From UBA668 sp041394605 (lineage in GTDB: Bacteria > Actinomycetota > Acidimicrobiia > Acidimicrobiales > Ilumatobacteraceae), in the NCBI GenBank assembly GCA_041394605.1, contig JAWKHX010000004.1:682001-746000 (forward strand): a DNA stretch of 64,000 nucleotides, read 5' to 3'. Below the pieces are notes generated by a model, which did no database searches, was not told the origin of the DNA, and saw only the letters and a program-made list of their open reading frames with translations. Shown in pieces: positions 48,988 through 59,047 of the stretch (positions within the stretch are counted from its first letter, which is position 1; every line of letters starts with the position of its first letter). The position numbers and the translations under genes are program-made.

Positions 48988-49772
48988 ATGAGTCGTCTCG
49001 AAGGCAAAGTCGCCGTCATCACTGGGGCATCGTCCGGTCTCGGCCGGGTGGGTGCGGAGCGGTTCGCCGCCGAGGGTGCCAAGGTGGTGATCGCCGACGT
49101 CGCCGACGGGGAGGAAGCCGTGGACGCCATCACCGCGGCCGGCGGCGACGCCAGCTACGTGTCCTGCGACGTCACCGACGAGGAGTCCGTGAAGTCGGCC
49201 ATCGACTTCGCTGTCGAGGTCTACGGCGGCCTGCACGTGCTCTACAACAACGCCGGCGTGATGCTGAGCGAGGACGACAACCCCGTCACCACCAGCATCG
49301 ACACGTACCAGAAGACCATGGACATCAACGTCCTCGGCACGATGCTCGGCTGCAAGTACGCCATCCCCGCCATGCAGGCCACCCGGGAGAAGGACGGCAG
49401 CGTCGGCTCGATCGTCAACGTGGCCTCCTTCGTGGCGCACATGGGCGCCGCGACCCCGCAGGTGGCCTACACCGCCTCCAAGGGTGCGGTGCTGGCGATG
49501 ACCCGCGAGATCGCGGTGATCTACGCCCGTCAGGGCATCCGCTGCAACGCCCTGTGCCCCGGGCCGATCATGACCCCGATGCTCGCCAAGTTCCTCAGCG
49601 ACGACGCCAAGCGCAACCGCCGCCTCGTCCACATCCCCATGGGCCGCTTCGGCGACCCGTCGGAAATCGCCAACGGGGCCCTGTTCCTGGCCAGCGACGA
49701 GAGCAGCTGGATGACCGGCCAGTCCCTCATCATCGACGGCGGCATCACCGCGGCCTACGTCACCCGGAGTGA
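48988..49772 (+). CDS. SDR-family oxidoreductase; stop lost by an apparent single-base deletion
   Basis: About 261 aa. LEGKVAVITGASSGLG, LYNNAGVM, the serine in VNVASFVAHMG and YTASKGAVLAMTREIA are the classical SDR cofactor and catalytic motifs. The C-terminus GQSLIIDGGITAAYVT is the normal end. The next bases are CCCGGAGTGACG. With one more C they read CCG GAG TGA (PE-stop), the usual ending of this group. As sequenced the frame runs into the downstream decarboxylase, giving a false 704-codon fusion. ATG 48988 follows TACCGT by 8 nt. Confidence 0.87.
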
Positions 49773-49773
49773 C

Positions 49774-51099
49774 GTGACCCTGCACGGCGCCGGCCACTCG
49801 GCGGGCGACATCGAGGCCCTGGCCACGGCATTCGTCCGCGACCGGTTGCGCCACGACCCCGGCACCGGCCGGGTGGGCGACCCCGCAGCACTGGCCGCCG
49901 CCCTCGCCGGCGGGATCACCGACGCCGGCCTCGGCACCGGCCCCGCCTGGGCACGGTTCAGCGAGGTGGTGGCCCCCGCGAACCTCAGCCTGGATTCCTC
50001 CCGCTTCCTCGCGTTCATCCCCGTCTCGCCCTCCGTGGCCGGCGTGTGGATGGACGCCGTGGTCGGCGCGGCCAACTTCTCGGCCGAGAGCTGGCTGGAG
50101 GCCGCGGGGGCGATCGCCGCCGAGACCGAGGTGCTGGCGTTCCTGGCCACGACGTTCGGCCTGCCCGCGGGTGCCGGCGGATGCTTCATGACGGGCGGCA
50201 GCATCGGCAACCTGTCCGCCCTGGCGGTCGCCCGCGACCAGGCGGGCGGCCGGCGGGCCGTGGTGGTGGCGGACACGGCCCACGCCAGCGTCGCCAACGC
50301 ACTGCACCTCCTGGGGATGGAGTCCCTGGTGGCTGCCACCGGCGCCGACTGCCGGCTCACGGGCGACGCGGTGCGGGCCGCGGCGGCCGGGCGCACCGAC
50401 ATCGCCGCCGTCGTCGCATCCGCCGGTTCCACCAACGCCGGCGTCGTGGACGACCTGGGCGGCTGTGCGGACGCCGCCGCTGACCTCGGCGCCTGGCTGC
50501 ACGTGGACGGTGCCTACGGCCTGGCGGCGATGCTGCTGCCCGAGTGCCGCCACCTCTTCGCCGGCATCGAGCGGGCGGACAGCCTGATCGTCGACCCGCA
50601 CAAGTGGCTGTTCGCGCCCGCAGGCTCGTGCGCCCTGCTCTACGCCCGGCCGGAACTGGCTGCGGCCACCCACACCCAGCACGGCCCGTACATCGACGTG
50701 TTCCGCGACATCGACGGCTGGAACCCCAGCGATCTCGGCTTCCAGCTCACCCGCCGGGCCAGCGGGCTGCCGATCTGGTTCGCCCTCACCCTCCACGGAG
50801 TGGACGCCCACCGCGACGCCATCCGGGCGGGCATCGCCCTGGCGCAGCGGTTCACCGCCGCGCTCCACGGCAGCGATGTCGCAGAGCCCGTGCTGGAGCC
50901 TGAACTTGGCGTGGTCCTGTTCCGCCGCCACGGGTGGGGCCGGGCCGAGTGGCAGGCCTGGGGCCGCCGCTGCATCGACGAGGGTGTCGCCGTGGTGGCC
51001 CCGACCACCCACCGCGGCGAGCCCGTCGGCCGCGTGGTCTTCATGCACCCCCTGACCCCGGACACCATCGTCGACGAGCTGCTCGACACGCTGCGCTGA
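49774..51099 (+). CDS. PLP-dependent group II amino acid decarboxylase-like protein
   Basis: 441 aa from GTG 49774. Fold type I PLP enzyme of the aromatic amino acid/glutamate decarboxylase superfamily. GCFMTGGSIGNLSALAVARD is the phosphate-binding stretch, LHVDGAYGLAAML contains the PLP aspartate, and VDPHKWLFAP holds the Schiff-base lysine. The substrate cannot be read; tyrosine, tryptophan, cysteate or glutamate are possible. It lies 1 bp after the restored SDR stop, so the two form an operon. Confidence 0.86.
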   Translation: MTLHGAGHSAGDIEALATAFVRDRLRHDPGTGRVGDPAALAAALAGGITDAGLGTGPAWARFSEVVAPANLSLDSSRFLAFIPVSPSVAGVWMDAVVGAANFSAESWLEAAGAIAAETEVLAFLATTFGLPAGAGGCFMTGGSIGNLSALAVARDQAGGRRAVVVADTAHASVANALHLLGMESLVAATGADCRLTGDAVRAAAAGRTDIAAVVASAGSTNAGVVDDLGGCADAAADLGAWLHVDGAYGLAAMLLPECRHLFAGIERADSLIVDPHKWLFAPAGSCALLYARPELAAATHTQHGPYIDVFRDIDGWNPSDLGFQLTRRASGLPIWFALTLHGVDAHRDAIRAGIALAQRFTAALHGSDVAEPVLEPELGVVLFRRHGWGRAEWQAWGRRCIDEGVAVVAPTTHRGEPVGRVVFMHPLTPDTIVDELLDTLR

Positions 51100-51115
51100 G
51101 GGCCGGCGCCGGCCG

Positions 51116-51739
51116 TCAGAGCACGAAGCGGCCGTTGGGGGTCAGCAACATCGCCCCGAGGCCGGCCGGGCCTTCGATGATCTCGATGCGGTCGTCCTCG
51201 CCGATCACCCGCAGTGCGGTGCGCAGCAACTTCGGGTTGGGGTGCCGCAGGCGCAGGCGTTCCAGCGTCACGTCCGTCGGCAGGTCGTCTGCCGGGTGCG
51301 GCGAGTCCTGCCAGTCGATGAGGAACGGCACGGTCCCCGAGTGCGGAGGCTCCAGCAGGGGGAAGGTGAGCCGCCAGTGCAGGCGCACCCCGTCCGGCCG
51401 CTCCCGCTCCATCGCCGCCACCGGCCCGACGCTGAGGCCAAGCTCGGTGAGCGGGCCGAGCACATCGTTGATCGGCTTCTGCGGCCGGGCGCACCAGGCC
51501 ACCAGCCGGGCGCGGGTGAGCGAATCCACCCCGAACGGCCGCGGCCCCACCGGGTCGGGCTGTTGCGGGTCCGGCCCGATGACCTCCAGGTAGCTGCCCC
51601 GTCCCAGCCCGGTGAGGTGGTTGCGGGTGCCGCGGCCGACGTGCTGGCCGCCCTCCTCCAAGTGCACGCCCCAGCGCCCGTGGATCGCGGCCACGGTGGG
51701 CGCGAGTTCGGGCGTGGCCAGCACGAGGTGGTCGATCAC
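51116..51739 (-). CDS. Glyoxalase-like (VOC superfamily) domain protein
   Basis: 207 aa. IDHLVLATPELAPTVAAIHGR, GVHLEEGGQHVGRGTRNHLTG and GSYLEVIGPDP match the actinobacterial glyoxalase-like family (PF13468 type). C-terminal DRIEIIEGPAGLGAML completes the second module. Function unknown. GTG 51739 is chosen because GAGACT (51747-51752, minus) lies 7 nt upstream; a longer ATG start at 51775 would include that box. Convergent with the decarboxylase gene. Confidence 0.82.
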   Translation of the reverse strand: MIDHLVLATPELAPTVAAIHGRWGVHLEEGGQHVGRGTRNHLTGLGRGSYLEVIGPDPQQPDPVGPRPFGVDSLTRARLVAWCARPQKPINDVLGPLTELGLSVGPVAAMERERPDGVRLHWRLTFPLLEPPHSGTVPFLIDWQDSPHPADDLPTDVTLERLRLRHPNPKLLRTALRVIGEDDRIEIIEGPAGLGAMLLTPNGRFVL

Positions 51740-51826
51740 GGCCCAGAGTCTCGCAGCACTCGGAGAAATGCCCACACTTCGGCCGACTGGTCAGATCGTG
51801 TGGTCGTGAACGGCAAGACTGGGCGA

Positions 51827-52699
51827 ATGAGCAATGTCGCCTTTCTCGGCCTGGGTGTGATGGGTGCCCCGATGGCCCGCCACCTCGCTGCTGCCGGCCA
51901 CAAGGTCACCGTCTACAACCGCACCCCGGAGAAGGCGCTGGCCTGGGTGGCGCTCTACGGCCATCGTGCTGCTCCCACCCCGCGGGAGGCCGCCGAGGGC
52001 GCCGAGTTCGTGCTGATGTGCGTGGGCAACGACAACGATGTGCGCGACGTGGTGTACGGGCCGGACGGGGCGCTGGCCGGCGCCGAGGCCGGTGCGGTGT
52101 TGGTGGATCACACCACCGCGTCCGCCGAGGTGGCGCGTGAACTGGCGGAGGCGTGTGCCGAGTTCGGCGTCGGGTTCGTGGATGCCCCGGTGTCCGGTGG
52201 GCAGGCCGGCGCCGAGAACGGCCAGCTCACCATCATGTGCGGCGCCGACGACGAGGCGTTCTACCGCCTCGCCCAGCCGGTGATGGCCGCCTACGCCAAG
52301 GCCAGCGCGCTGATGGGCACCGCCGGGGCCGGCCAGCTGACCAAGATGGTCAACCAGATCCTCATCGCCGGCATCGTCCAGGGCCTGGCGGAAGGGCTGA
52401 ACTTCGCGGTGCGTGCCGGTCTGGACGCCGACCAGGTGATCGAGGTCGTGAAGTACGGCGCCGCCCAGAGTTGGCAGCTGGAGAACCGGGGGCGGACGAT
52501 GATCCGCGACGAATTCGACTTCGGCTTCGCCGTGGAGTGGATGCGCAAGGACCTGGGGATCGTGCTGGCCGAGGCCAAGCGCAACGGCTCGCGCCTCCCG
52601 GTCACCGCGCTGGTGGACCAGTTCTACGGCCAGGTGGTGGCCCGCGGTGGCCAGCGGTGGGACACGTCCAGTCTCATCAACCTGCTGGCCCACGACTGA
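51827..52699 (+). CDS. NAD(P)-dependent beta-hydroxyacid dehydrogenase (3-hydroxyisobutyrate dehydrogenase family)
   Basis: 290 aa. FLGLGVMGAPMARHLAAAGH is the Rossmann cofactor motif, FVDAPVSGGQAGAENGQLTI the substrate motif, and GAGQLTKMVNQILIAG holds the catalytic lysine. The C-terminal helical domain is complete. Substrate may be 3-hydroxyisobutyrate, tartronate semialdehyde or similar. AAGACT lies 6 nt before ATG 51827. Convergent with the P450 gene; 33 bp separate the stops. Confidence 0.9.
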   Translation: MSNVAFLGLGVMGAPMARHLAAAGHKVTVYNRTPEKALAWVALYGHRAAPTPREAAEGAEFVLMCVGNDNDVRDVVYGPDGALAGAEAGAVLVDHTTASAEVARELAEACAEFGVGFVDAPVSGGQAGAENGQLTIMCGADDEAFYRLAQPVMAAYAKASALMGTAGAGQLTKMVNQILIAGIVQGLAEGLNFAVRAGLDADQVIEVVKYGAAQSWQLENRGRTMIRDEFDFGFAVEWMRKDLGIVLAEAKRNGSRLPVTALVDQFYGQVVARGGQRWDTSSLINLLAHD

Positions 52700-52732
52700 G
52701 GACTGCGCCCGCACGCGCAGCGGCGCGCGTCG

Positions 52733-53953
<1,221 letters not shown>

Positions 53954-54037
53954 TGCGGCGCCTCCGGTCTCGTGGCTGCCCCCATCAGAGCACACAGGTC
54001 CCTGGTGGCCGCTGCCCGGCGGGCCTACCATTGTCAT

Positions 54038-54056
54038 CGAGGGGTGAGATCCCTCG
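54038..54056 (+). promoter_or_regulatory. Small hairpin in the leader of the exported-protein gene
   Basis: CGAGGG (54038-54043) pairs with CCCTCG (54051-54056). It lies about 28 bp before ATG 54084 and after a possible -10 TACCAT at 54026-54031. Confidence 0.4.
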
Positions 54057-54083
54057 GCAACTTCTACAGAAAGGGAGATCTGT

Positions 54084-54626
54084 ATGAAGGGCATCAGATG
54101 GGTGTTCGGTGGTGTGTTGTTGGGGGCCATGGTGGTCGGTTCCTCCGGGCCGGCAGCGGCTCAGTTGGACGGTGCCTGCCAGGCCTCCGGCACGTGGGTG
54201 AACGCCGGCATCACGGTGGACGCGGCACAGGTGGGCGAGAAGGCCGTCACCGTGCCGCGCAGCGACACGGTGAGGTGGGAAGGGTCCGTTGCTGGCCCGC
54301 CGGGCGCTCACTCGGGCAGTGTGTGGATCGAACTGCCGCCGCCGTTCGGCACGGTGGAGATCGACTCGTGGGGCGGTGACGGCGTCACCACCTCCAACTC
54401 GGGCGCCGAGGAGTACGACCTTCCGTCGCTGGTTCCGGCCGGAGTGGTGTTCACCGTGGCCGGTGAGCATCACGATGCCAACGGCACCTGCACCGGGCAC
54501 GTCAACTTCAAGATCGACGGCAGCGCGTTGTCGTCGCCGCTCACCTGGGTGAGCCTGGCCGGCACCGCCGGCACGGGCACCGGGGTGTTCTTCGTGCTGC
54601 GGCCGCTGTTCCGCAGGGTCGGGTAG
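54084..54626 (+). CDS. Exported hypothetical protein with C-terminal membrane anchor
   Basis: 180 aa. A Sec signal peptide (VFGGVLLGAMVVGSSGPAAAQ, cleavage near 27) is followed by a beta-rich Gly/Val/Asp domain and a C-terminal hydrophobic segment (WVSLAGTAGTGTGVFFVL) with a basic end LRPLFRRVG, like an anchor. Two Cys may form a disulfide. I do not recognise a family. A good SD (AAGGGAGA) precedes the ATG. A 63-codon membrane protein gene follows 9 bp later. Confidence 0.65.
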   Translation: MKGIRWVFGGVLLGAMVVGSSGPAAAQLDGACQASGTWVNAGITVDAAQVGEKAVTVPRSDTVRWEGSVAGPPGAHSGSVWIELPPPFGTVEIDSWGGDGVTTSNSGAEEYDLPSLVPAGVVFTVAGEHHDANGTCTGHVNFKIDGSALSSPLTWVSLAGTAGTGTGVFFVLRPLFRRVG

Positions 54627-54635
54627 GGGGTTCCC

Positions 54636-54827
54636 ATGAACGTCGGAAAGATCATCGGCACCGCCGTCCTCGGCTTCTTCTTCCTGCTCTTCATCGCCAT
54701 CGACCTGGTGCTGTTCGGCGTCATCCAGTTGAACAGCGTGGTGGTCACCATCCTCCCGTTGCTCGGCCTGGTGGCCGGCGGCGCGCTGGCGGCGATGGTG
54801 GGCAAGCGCAGTCAGCCCACCGGCTGA
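54636..54827 (+). CDS. Small two-TM membrane protein
   Basis: 63 aa. Two hydrophobic segments (ILGTAVLGFF-like at 6-32 and VVVTILPLLGLVAGGALAAM at 35-54) and a basic C-terminus. SD TAGGGGG precedes the ATG. It follows the exported protein within 9 bp, so both are probably made together. Its end overlaps the convergent aminotransferase by 16 bp. Confidence 0.65.
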   Translation: MNVGKIIGTAVLGFFFLLFIAIDLVLFGVIQLNSVVVTILPLLGLVAGGALAAMVGKRSQPTG

Positions 54828-56035
54828 GCCGCTGCCGCCACCGCGTCGACGATGCGGTCGATCTGCGCGTCCGTGGTCACCAGGGGCGGGCAGAACAGCA
54901 GCGAGTCGGCGTTCAACGCGCGGCACACCACGGCACCGTGTTCGTACATGTGGTCGCGCATGGCCATGGCGTCCTGATCCGGGCGCAGCCCGGCGGCCCA
55001 CATCGCGCCGCGCCCGCGGGCGTGGTCGATGACCCCATCGCCGGCCAGCGCCTGCAGGCCGGCGGCAAGCCGAGCGCCCACATGGGTGGCGCGCTCCACC
55101 AGACCCTCCCGGCGCATGATCTCCAGGTTCTTCAACCCGGCGGCACATGCCGTGGGGTGGCCCGAGTAGGTGAACCCGTGGCGCAGGAAGTAGGCCGGGT
55201 CGGCCTCCAGTGCGGCCGTGGGCGCTGGGCCCACGAACACGCCGCCGAGCGGCTGGTAGCCGGAGGTGACGGCCTTGGCGAAGGTCACGAAGTCCGGGGT
55301 GACGCCGTAGTCGTGCGCGGCGAACCATGAACCCAGCCGGCCGAACCCGGTGATGACCTCGTCGAACACGAGGTACGCGCCGTGCTGGTCGCACAACCGG
55401 CGCAGACCCTGGAGGTACTCCGTGGTGGCCGGGTAGATGCCGCCGGCGCCCTGCACCGGTTCGGCGATGATGGCCGCCACCTCGTTGCCGCGCTGGCTCA
55501 TCAGCGTGGCCACGGCCTCCAGATCGTCGGCCGGCACCTGCACCACCTCGTCCACGAACGGGCCGAAGTCCTGCCGATTGGGGGCGATGCCCTGGGCGCT
55601 GGTACCGCCGTACGCCGTGCCGTGATAGCCGCGGACCCGGCTGATGATCAGCTTGCGCTGGCCCTGCCCGGCCTGCACGTGGGCGATGCGGGCCAGCTTC
55701 ATGACGGTGTCGATGGACTCGCTGCCCGAGCAGGTGAAGAACACCCGAGCACCGGGGATCGGGCCGATGGCGCGCAGTTCCTCGGCCAGTTCCTCGGCGG
55801 GATCGTTGGTGAACGGGTCGAACGTGCTGTAGGCCTCCAGCGTGCGCACCTGGGTGGCGATGGCCTCGGCCATCTCCGCCCGGCCGTGGCCGATGGCGCA
55901 GTACCAGAGGCTGGCCATGCCGTCCACCAGTTCGCGCCCCTCGGCGTTCCACAACAGTGCGCCCTCACCGCGCACGATGCGCAGGAAGGACTCGCGGGTG
56001 GGCTTGGCGAACGGGTGCAGCAGGGCGGCAGGCAT
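54812..56035 (-). CDS. Class III PLP-dependent aminotransferase (omega-aminotransferase type)
   Basis: 407 aa. GASLWYCAIGHG-like entry (MASLWYCAIGHG), FFTCSGSESIDTVMKLAR, RGYHGTAYGG, PLP aspartate in LVFDEVITGFGRLGS, and Schiff-base lysine in FAKAVTSGYQPLGGVFV. Transfers amino groups between an omega-amine or amino acid and a keto acid. ATG 56035 is chosen because TACGGT (56043-56048, minus) lies 7 nt before it; an in-frame GTG at 56044 would lie within that box. Shares an overlap at its end with the small membrane protein. Confidence 0.92.
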   Translation of the reverse strand: MPAALLHPFAKPTRESFLRIVRGEGALLWNAEGRELVDGMASLWYCAIGHGRAEMAEAIATQVRTLEAYSTFDPFTNDPAEELAEELRAIGPIPGARVFFTCSGSESIDTVMKLARIAHVQAGQGQRKLIISRVRGYHGTAYGGTSAQGIAPNRQDFGPFVDEVVQVPADDLEAVATLMSQRGNEVAAIIAEPVQGAGGIYPATTEYLQGLRRLCDQHGAYLVFDEVITGFGRLGSWFAAHDYGVTPDFVTFAKAVTSGYQPLGGVFVGPAPTAALEADPAYFLRHGFTYSGHPTACAAGLKNLEIMRREGLVERATHVGARLAAGLQALAGDGVIDHARGRGAMWAAGLRPDQDAMAMRDHMYEHGAVVCRALNADSLLFCPPLVTTDAQIDRIVDAVAAAAQPVG

Positions 56036-56098
56036 GGTGGACACCGTACCGAGCCGGGTGGGGGAGGGGCGAGCGGGTGGTGCCGGGGCGCCTGCCGG

Positions 56099-57472
56099 TC
56101 AGGCAGCCAGGTCGCAGACCTCGGCGAACCCGGCCCGCAGGCACTCCAGCATCACGTCGGGGTCGCTGACCGCCGCCGCGTCCATGTTGACCCCGATGCA
56201 GCAGGTGCCGTCGTACGACATCAGCGTGACGTTCAGCGCCGACCCGGCGGTGGGTCCGAAGGGGAAGAAGCGCAGCACCGGCACGCCCTCCAACCACATC
56301 GGCATCGGCACGCCGGGCACGTTGCTGGCCAGGAAGTCCACGCCCTTCAGCATCGTGCCGATGACGCCCTTGGGCATCAGGTTGAGGAACCCGGCCATCG
56401 CCTCGGTGTGGTCCATGGCCCGCTCGTTGCGCACTCCTTCGACCACGGCATGCAGGTCGCGGATCCGCTCGGCCACCGTGGCCTCGTCGACCGGCACCAC
56501 GAACCGGGTGACGGTGACATGGTTGCCGCCGGCGGGGTCGTCCGCGCCGCGCTGGCTGACCGGCATGGCCACCCTCAGCTCATGGATCTCGGTGCCGTGG
56601 AACTGGTGGTACTTCTGCAGGCCGGCGGTGATGCCGGCCAGGAACCCGTCGTTCAAGCGGCCTCCGGCTGCATGGGCGGCGCCGTGCAGGTGGGCAACCG
56701 GCAGTTCGAGGGTGCGGAAGTTGGACGACATCATCCGCCCGACCATCACCTGCGATTTGGGGGTGCTGGTGGGGGCGAGGAAGCGGGCCACGGACACCGC
56801 CGTCTCCACCACCTCGGTGACCGCCTGCTGGGGGTGCCGCACGGCGTGGAGCATGCGCGGGAGGGCGGAGCGGACCTGCTGGCGGGTGAAGTCCACCATC
56901 CCCTCCACGTCGTGCAGCAGCACGTCGCGCAGCAGGTCGTTGCGGCTGACGGCGCTCATCGGCGGTCGGGCCGTGCGCCGGTGACCTGGCGGGGCGGCCT
57001 CGAAGTCGAACAGGTGCGCCGCCAGTTGCACGGCGCCGATGCCATCGGTGACCACATGATGAGCCTTCATCACGAACGCGGCATGCCCCTCCGCCCCTAC
57101 GCCCTCCACGAGCGTGAACTCCCACAGCGGGCGGGCGGCGTCGAACCCGCCGGCGGCCTCCGTGCGGGCCCAGTCCAGGAGGTCCTGCACGGTGCTGCCC
57201 TCCGGCAGGCGCACATGACGGAGGTGGTAGTGGAGGTCGAAGTCCGGGTCCGGCACCCACCGCAGGGTGGTGGGGTGCAGCGGCACCGGCACCACCTTCT
57301 CCCGCAGGGCCGGGACGTGATGGGTGATCTCCTCCACGCGGCTGTGCACGCGGGACCACTCCGGCACCCCGTCGAGGAGCACGACCCCCATGATCGTGCT
57401 GCGCAGCAGCGGGTCGGCCTCGACCATCCACATGATGGTGTCGTTCTGGCTGAGGTAGGTGCGGTCCGGCAT
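56099..57472 (-). CDS. WS/DGAT-family wax ester synthase/diacylglycerol acyltransferase
   Basis: 457 aa. The catalytic motif HHVVTDG lies near residue 138. The N-terminus YLSQNDTIMWMVEADP and the C-terminal SNVPGVPMPMW and LNVTLMSYDG are hallmarks of the actinobacterial tgs family. It esterifies acyl-CoA with diacylglycerol or fatty alcohols, giving storage lipids. ATG 57472 has an SD (GGAGGGG). A DyP peroxidase gene lies upstream in the same direction. Confidence 0.93.
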   Translation of the reverse strand: MPDRTYLSQNDTIMWMVEADPLLRSTIMGVVLLDGVPEWSRVHSRVEEITHHVPALREKVVPVPLHPTTLRWVPDPDFDLHYHLRHVRLPEGSTVQDLLDWARTEAAGGFDAARPLWEFTLVEGVGAEGHAAFVMKAHHVVTDGIGAVQLAAHLFDFEAAPPGHRRTARPPMSAVSRNDLLRDVLLHDVEGMVDFTRQQVRSALPRMLHAVRHPQQAVTEVVETAVSVARFLAPTSTPKSQVMVGRMMSSNFRTLELPVAHLHGAAHAAGGRLNDGFLAGITAGLQKYHQFHGTEIHELRVAMPVSQRGADDPAGGNHVTVTRFVVPVDEATVAERIRDLHAVVEGVRNERAMDHTEAMAGFLNLMPKGVIGTMLKGVDFLASNVPGVPMPMWLEGVPVLRFFPFGPTAGSALNVTLMSYDGTCCIGVNMDAAAVSDPDVMLECLRAGFAEVCDLAA

Positions 57473-57543
57473 GGGTGTCCCCTCCGCGCAGCATCCTGCG
57501 ACCCGCAGCACGCTGCGGGCAAGGGCCGTTCGCCCCGAAGCCG

Positions 57544-58434
57544 TCAGCCGAGCGCGTCGCCCAGCGCCTGCACGCTGGGTACGAACCAGTAGGCGCCGGT
57601 GACCGGTGTGGAGAAGTCGGTGAGCCGGTCGCGCAGGCCGTCCTCCGCTGCGCCGAACATCCGCTGGAGCATCGCAGTGAAGCGGTGTGGGTCGGCGCTG
57701 AACGCCACGAAGTGCAGGCCGTGTTCGGTGACGGTGCCGTACGGCACGCTGCGGCGGAAGATCTCGATCTCCTCGCCCTCGTCGTCCTCCATCACCACAC
57801 GGGCGATGTGGGCGGTGGGCGGCTTGACGTCGTCGTCCATCTCCACGCTGTCCGCCTTGCTGCGGCCGAACACGTTCTCCTGCTCGCGCACCGGCAGGCG
57901 ACCGAACGAGTCCAGGTCGTGGACCCACCGCTGGGTGATGGCGAACGAACCGCCGTCCCCCGGCTGCCCCTCGGCGACGGTGGCCACCTCGAACGCTTCC
58001 TCCACGCTGGGGTTCTCCGTGCCGTCGATGAAGCCGGTGAGGTCGCGGCCGTCGTGGTAGACGAAGCCGCTCACCTCCACGGCCACGGTGGCGATCGGCG
58101 CCAGCAGCGCGGTGGTGGCGCGGGCCACGTCGAACAGCACGGCGTCGTCGCTGCCGTGCACCCACACCCAGATGTCGTGCTCGGTGCCGGGCACCCCGTC
58201 CAGGTCGGGGAACTCGGTGAGCTGCGCGGGTGCGCCCTCGGGGGACAGTTGGCGCCACAGCGCAGGGGAGAAGCCAACCACGATGTTGGCCCCGCCGGCG
58301 CTGACACTGGGCTGGCGCAACGGCGCCAACGCGGCCAGCACCTGAGCCGTGGGGATGTCCGGTCGGAGCGTGAACTCCAGGTGGCGGTGGGCGCGGGTGC
58401 CCTGAGCGAAGATGCCCGGCTGCGGCGTGGCCAT
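57544..58434 (-). CDS. Dyp-type heme peroxidase
   Basis: 296 aa, class B-like. GxxDG motif in GFIDGTENP near residue 137, proximal heme histidine in PPTAHIARV, and the distal Arg in the IFRRSVPYG stretch. It oxidises dyes and phenolics with hydrogen peroxide. No signal peptide and no obvious encapsulin-targeting C-terminal tail (it ends GDALG). ATG 58434 follows the weak box TAACAC by 6 nt. Confidence 0.93.
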   Translation of the reverse strand: MATPQPGIFAQGTRAHRHLEFTLRPDIPTAQVLAALAPLRQPSVSAGGANIVVGFSPALWRQLSPEGAPAQLTEFPDLDGVPGTEHDIWVWVHGSDDAVLFDVARATTALLAPIATVAVEVSGFVYHDGRDLTGFIDGTENPSVEEAFEVATVAEGQPGDGGSFAITQRWVHDLDSFGRLPVREQENVFGRSKADSVEMDDDVKPPTAHIARVVMEDDEGEEIEIFRRSVPYGTVTEHGLHFVAFSADPHRFTAMLQRMFGAAEDGLRDRLTDFSTPVTGAYWFVPSVQALGDALG

Positions 58435-58443
58435 GCGCAAGTG

Positions 58444-58974
58444 TTACCCCTGCGCCATGGGCGTCGCCAACCCGTCCACCACCGTCACCGCGGGCAGCGC
58501 CAGCAGGGTGGTGGGCGGGCACAGCACCTTGATGCTGCGGCTGCCCCCGCCGAGGATCAGCCGGTCCCGCTGGGTGACCGCAGCGTCCACCCAGATGGGC
58601 ACGCCCGGCGGCAGGGCGAACGGGGTGACGCCACCGATCTGCATGCCGGTGATCCGCACGGTGTCCTCCGCCGGCGCGAACGACGCCTTGCGGGTGGCGA
58701 AGCGGCGGCGCACGGCCCCGTTGACGTCCAGCCGGGTGGTGGCCAGCACGATGCAGGCGGCGTACACGGGCGGATCGCTCTTGCCGATGGCCACGATGGT
58801 GTTGGCGCTGTGCTCCAGCGAGTAGCCGTACGCCTCGCAGAACGCGGCGGTGTCGGCCAGGGCCGGGTCGCAGGGGATGATCTCGAACTCGCCGCCCGTC
58901 GCCGCCAGGCTGCGGTGCACCAGCGCCTCCACGTCGTCCATTGCCTCGTCCCTCGCCTCGTCCATCGCCGCCAT
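58444..58974 (-). CDS. YbaK/ProX-type aminoacyl-tRNA deacylase-like protein
   Basis: 176 aa. The single-domain editing fold is recognisable: NTIVAIGKSDPPVYAACIVL, the VRRRF helix, RITGMQIGGVTPFALP and WVDAAVTQRDRLILGGGSRS are YbaK/ProX motifs. It would hydrolyse mischarged tRNA, such as Cys- or Ala-tRNA-Pro. ATG 58974 is the first start; 58941 (MDDVEALVHRSL) is also possible. Its stop lies 9 bp upstream of the DyP gene, so the two may be co-transcribed. Confidence 0.85.
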   Translation of the reverse strand: MAAMDEARDEAMDDVEALVHRSLAATGGEFEIIPCDPALADTAAFCEAYGYSLEHSANTIVAIGKSDPPVYAACIVLATTRLDVNGAVRRRFATRKASFAPAEDTVRITGMQIGGVTPFALPPGVPIWVDAAVTQRDRLILGGGSRSIKVLCPPTTLLALPAVTVVDGLATPMAQG

Positions 58975-59034
58975 TGTGCCGTCTGCCGCACCCCGCGGGG
59001 AGGAAAGTCCCTACTCGCCTCTGGACACCCGTCC

Positions 59035-59040
59035 TAGGTT
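59035..59040 (+). promoter_or_regulatory. -10 box (TAGGTT) of a leaderless promoter for the PFOR gene
   Basis: It lies 7 nt before GTG 59048, with no Shine-Dalgarno. Confidence 0.5.
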
Positions 59041-59047
59041 GGACCAC

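Noticed and set aside
48988..51099. A genuine SDR-PLP decarboxylase fusion enzyme
   Set aside because: The join lacks a linker, sits at a CCC run, and one added C gives the expected SDR C-terminus and stop followed directly by a GTG start. Kept as a finding only because the reads should be checked.
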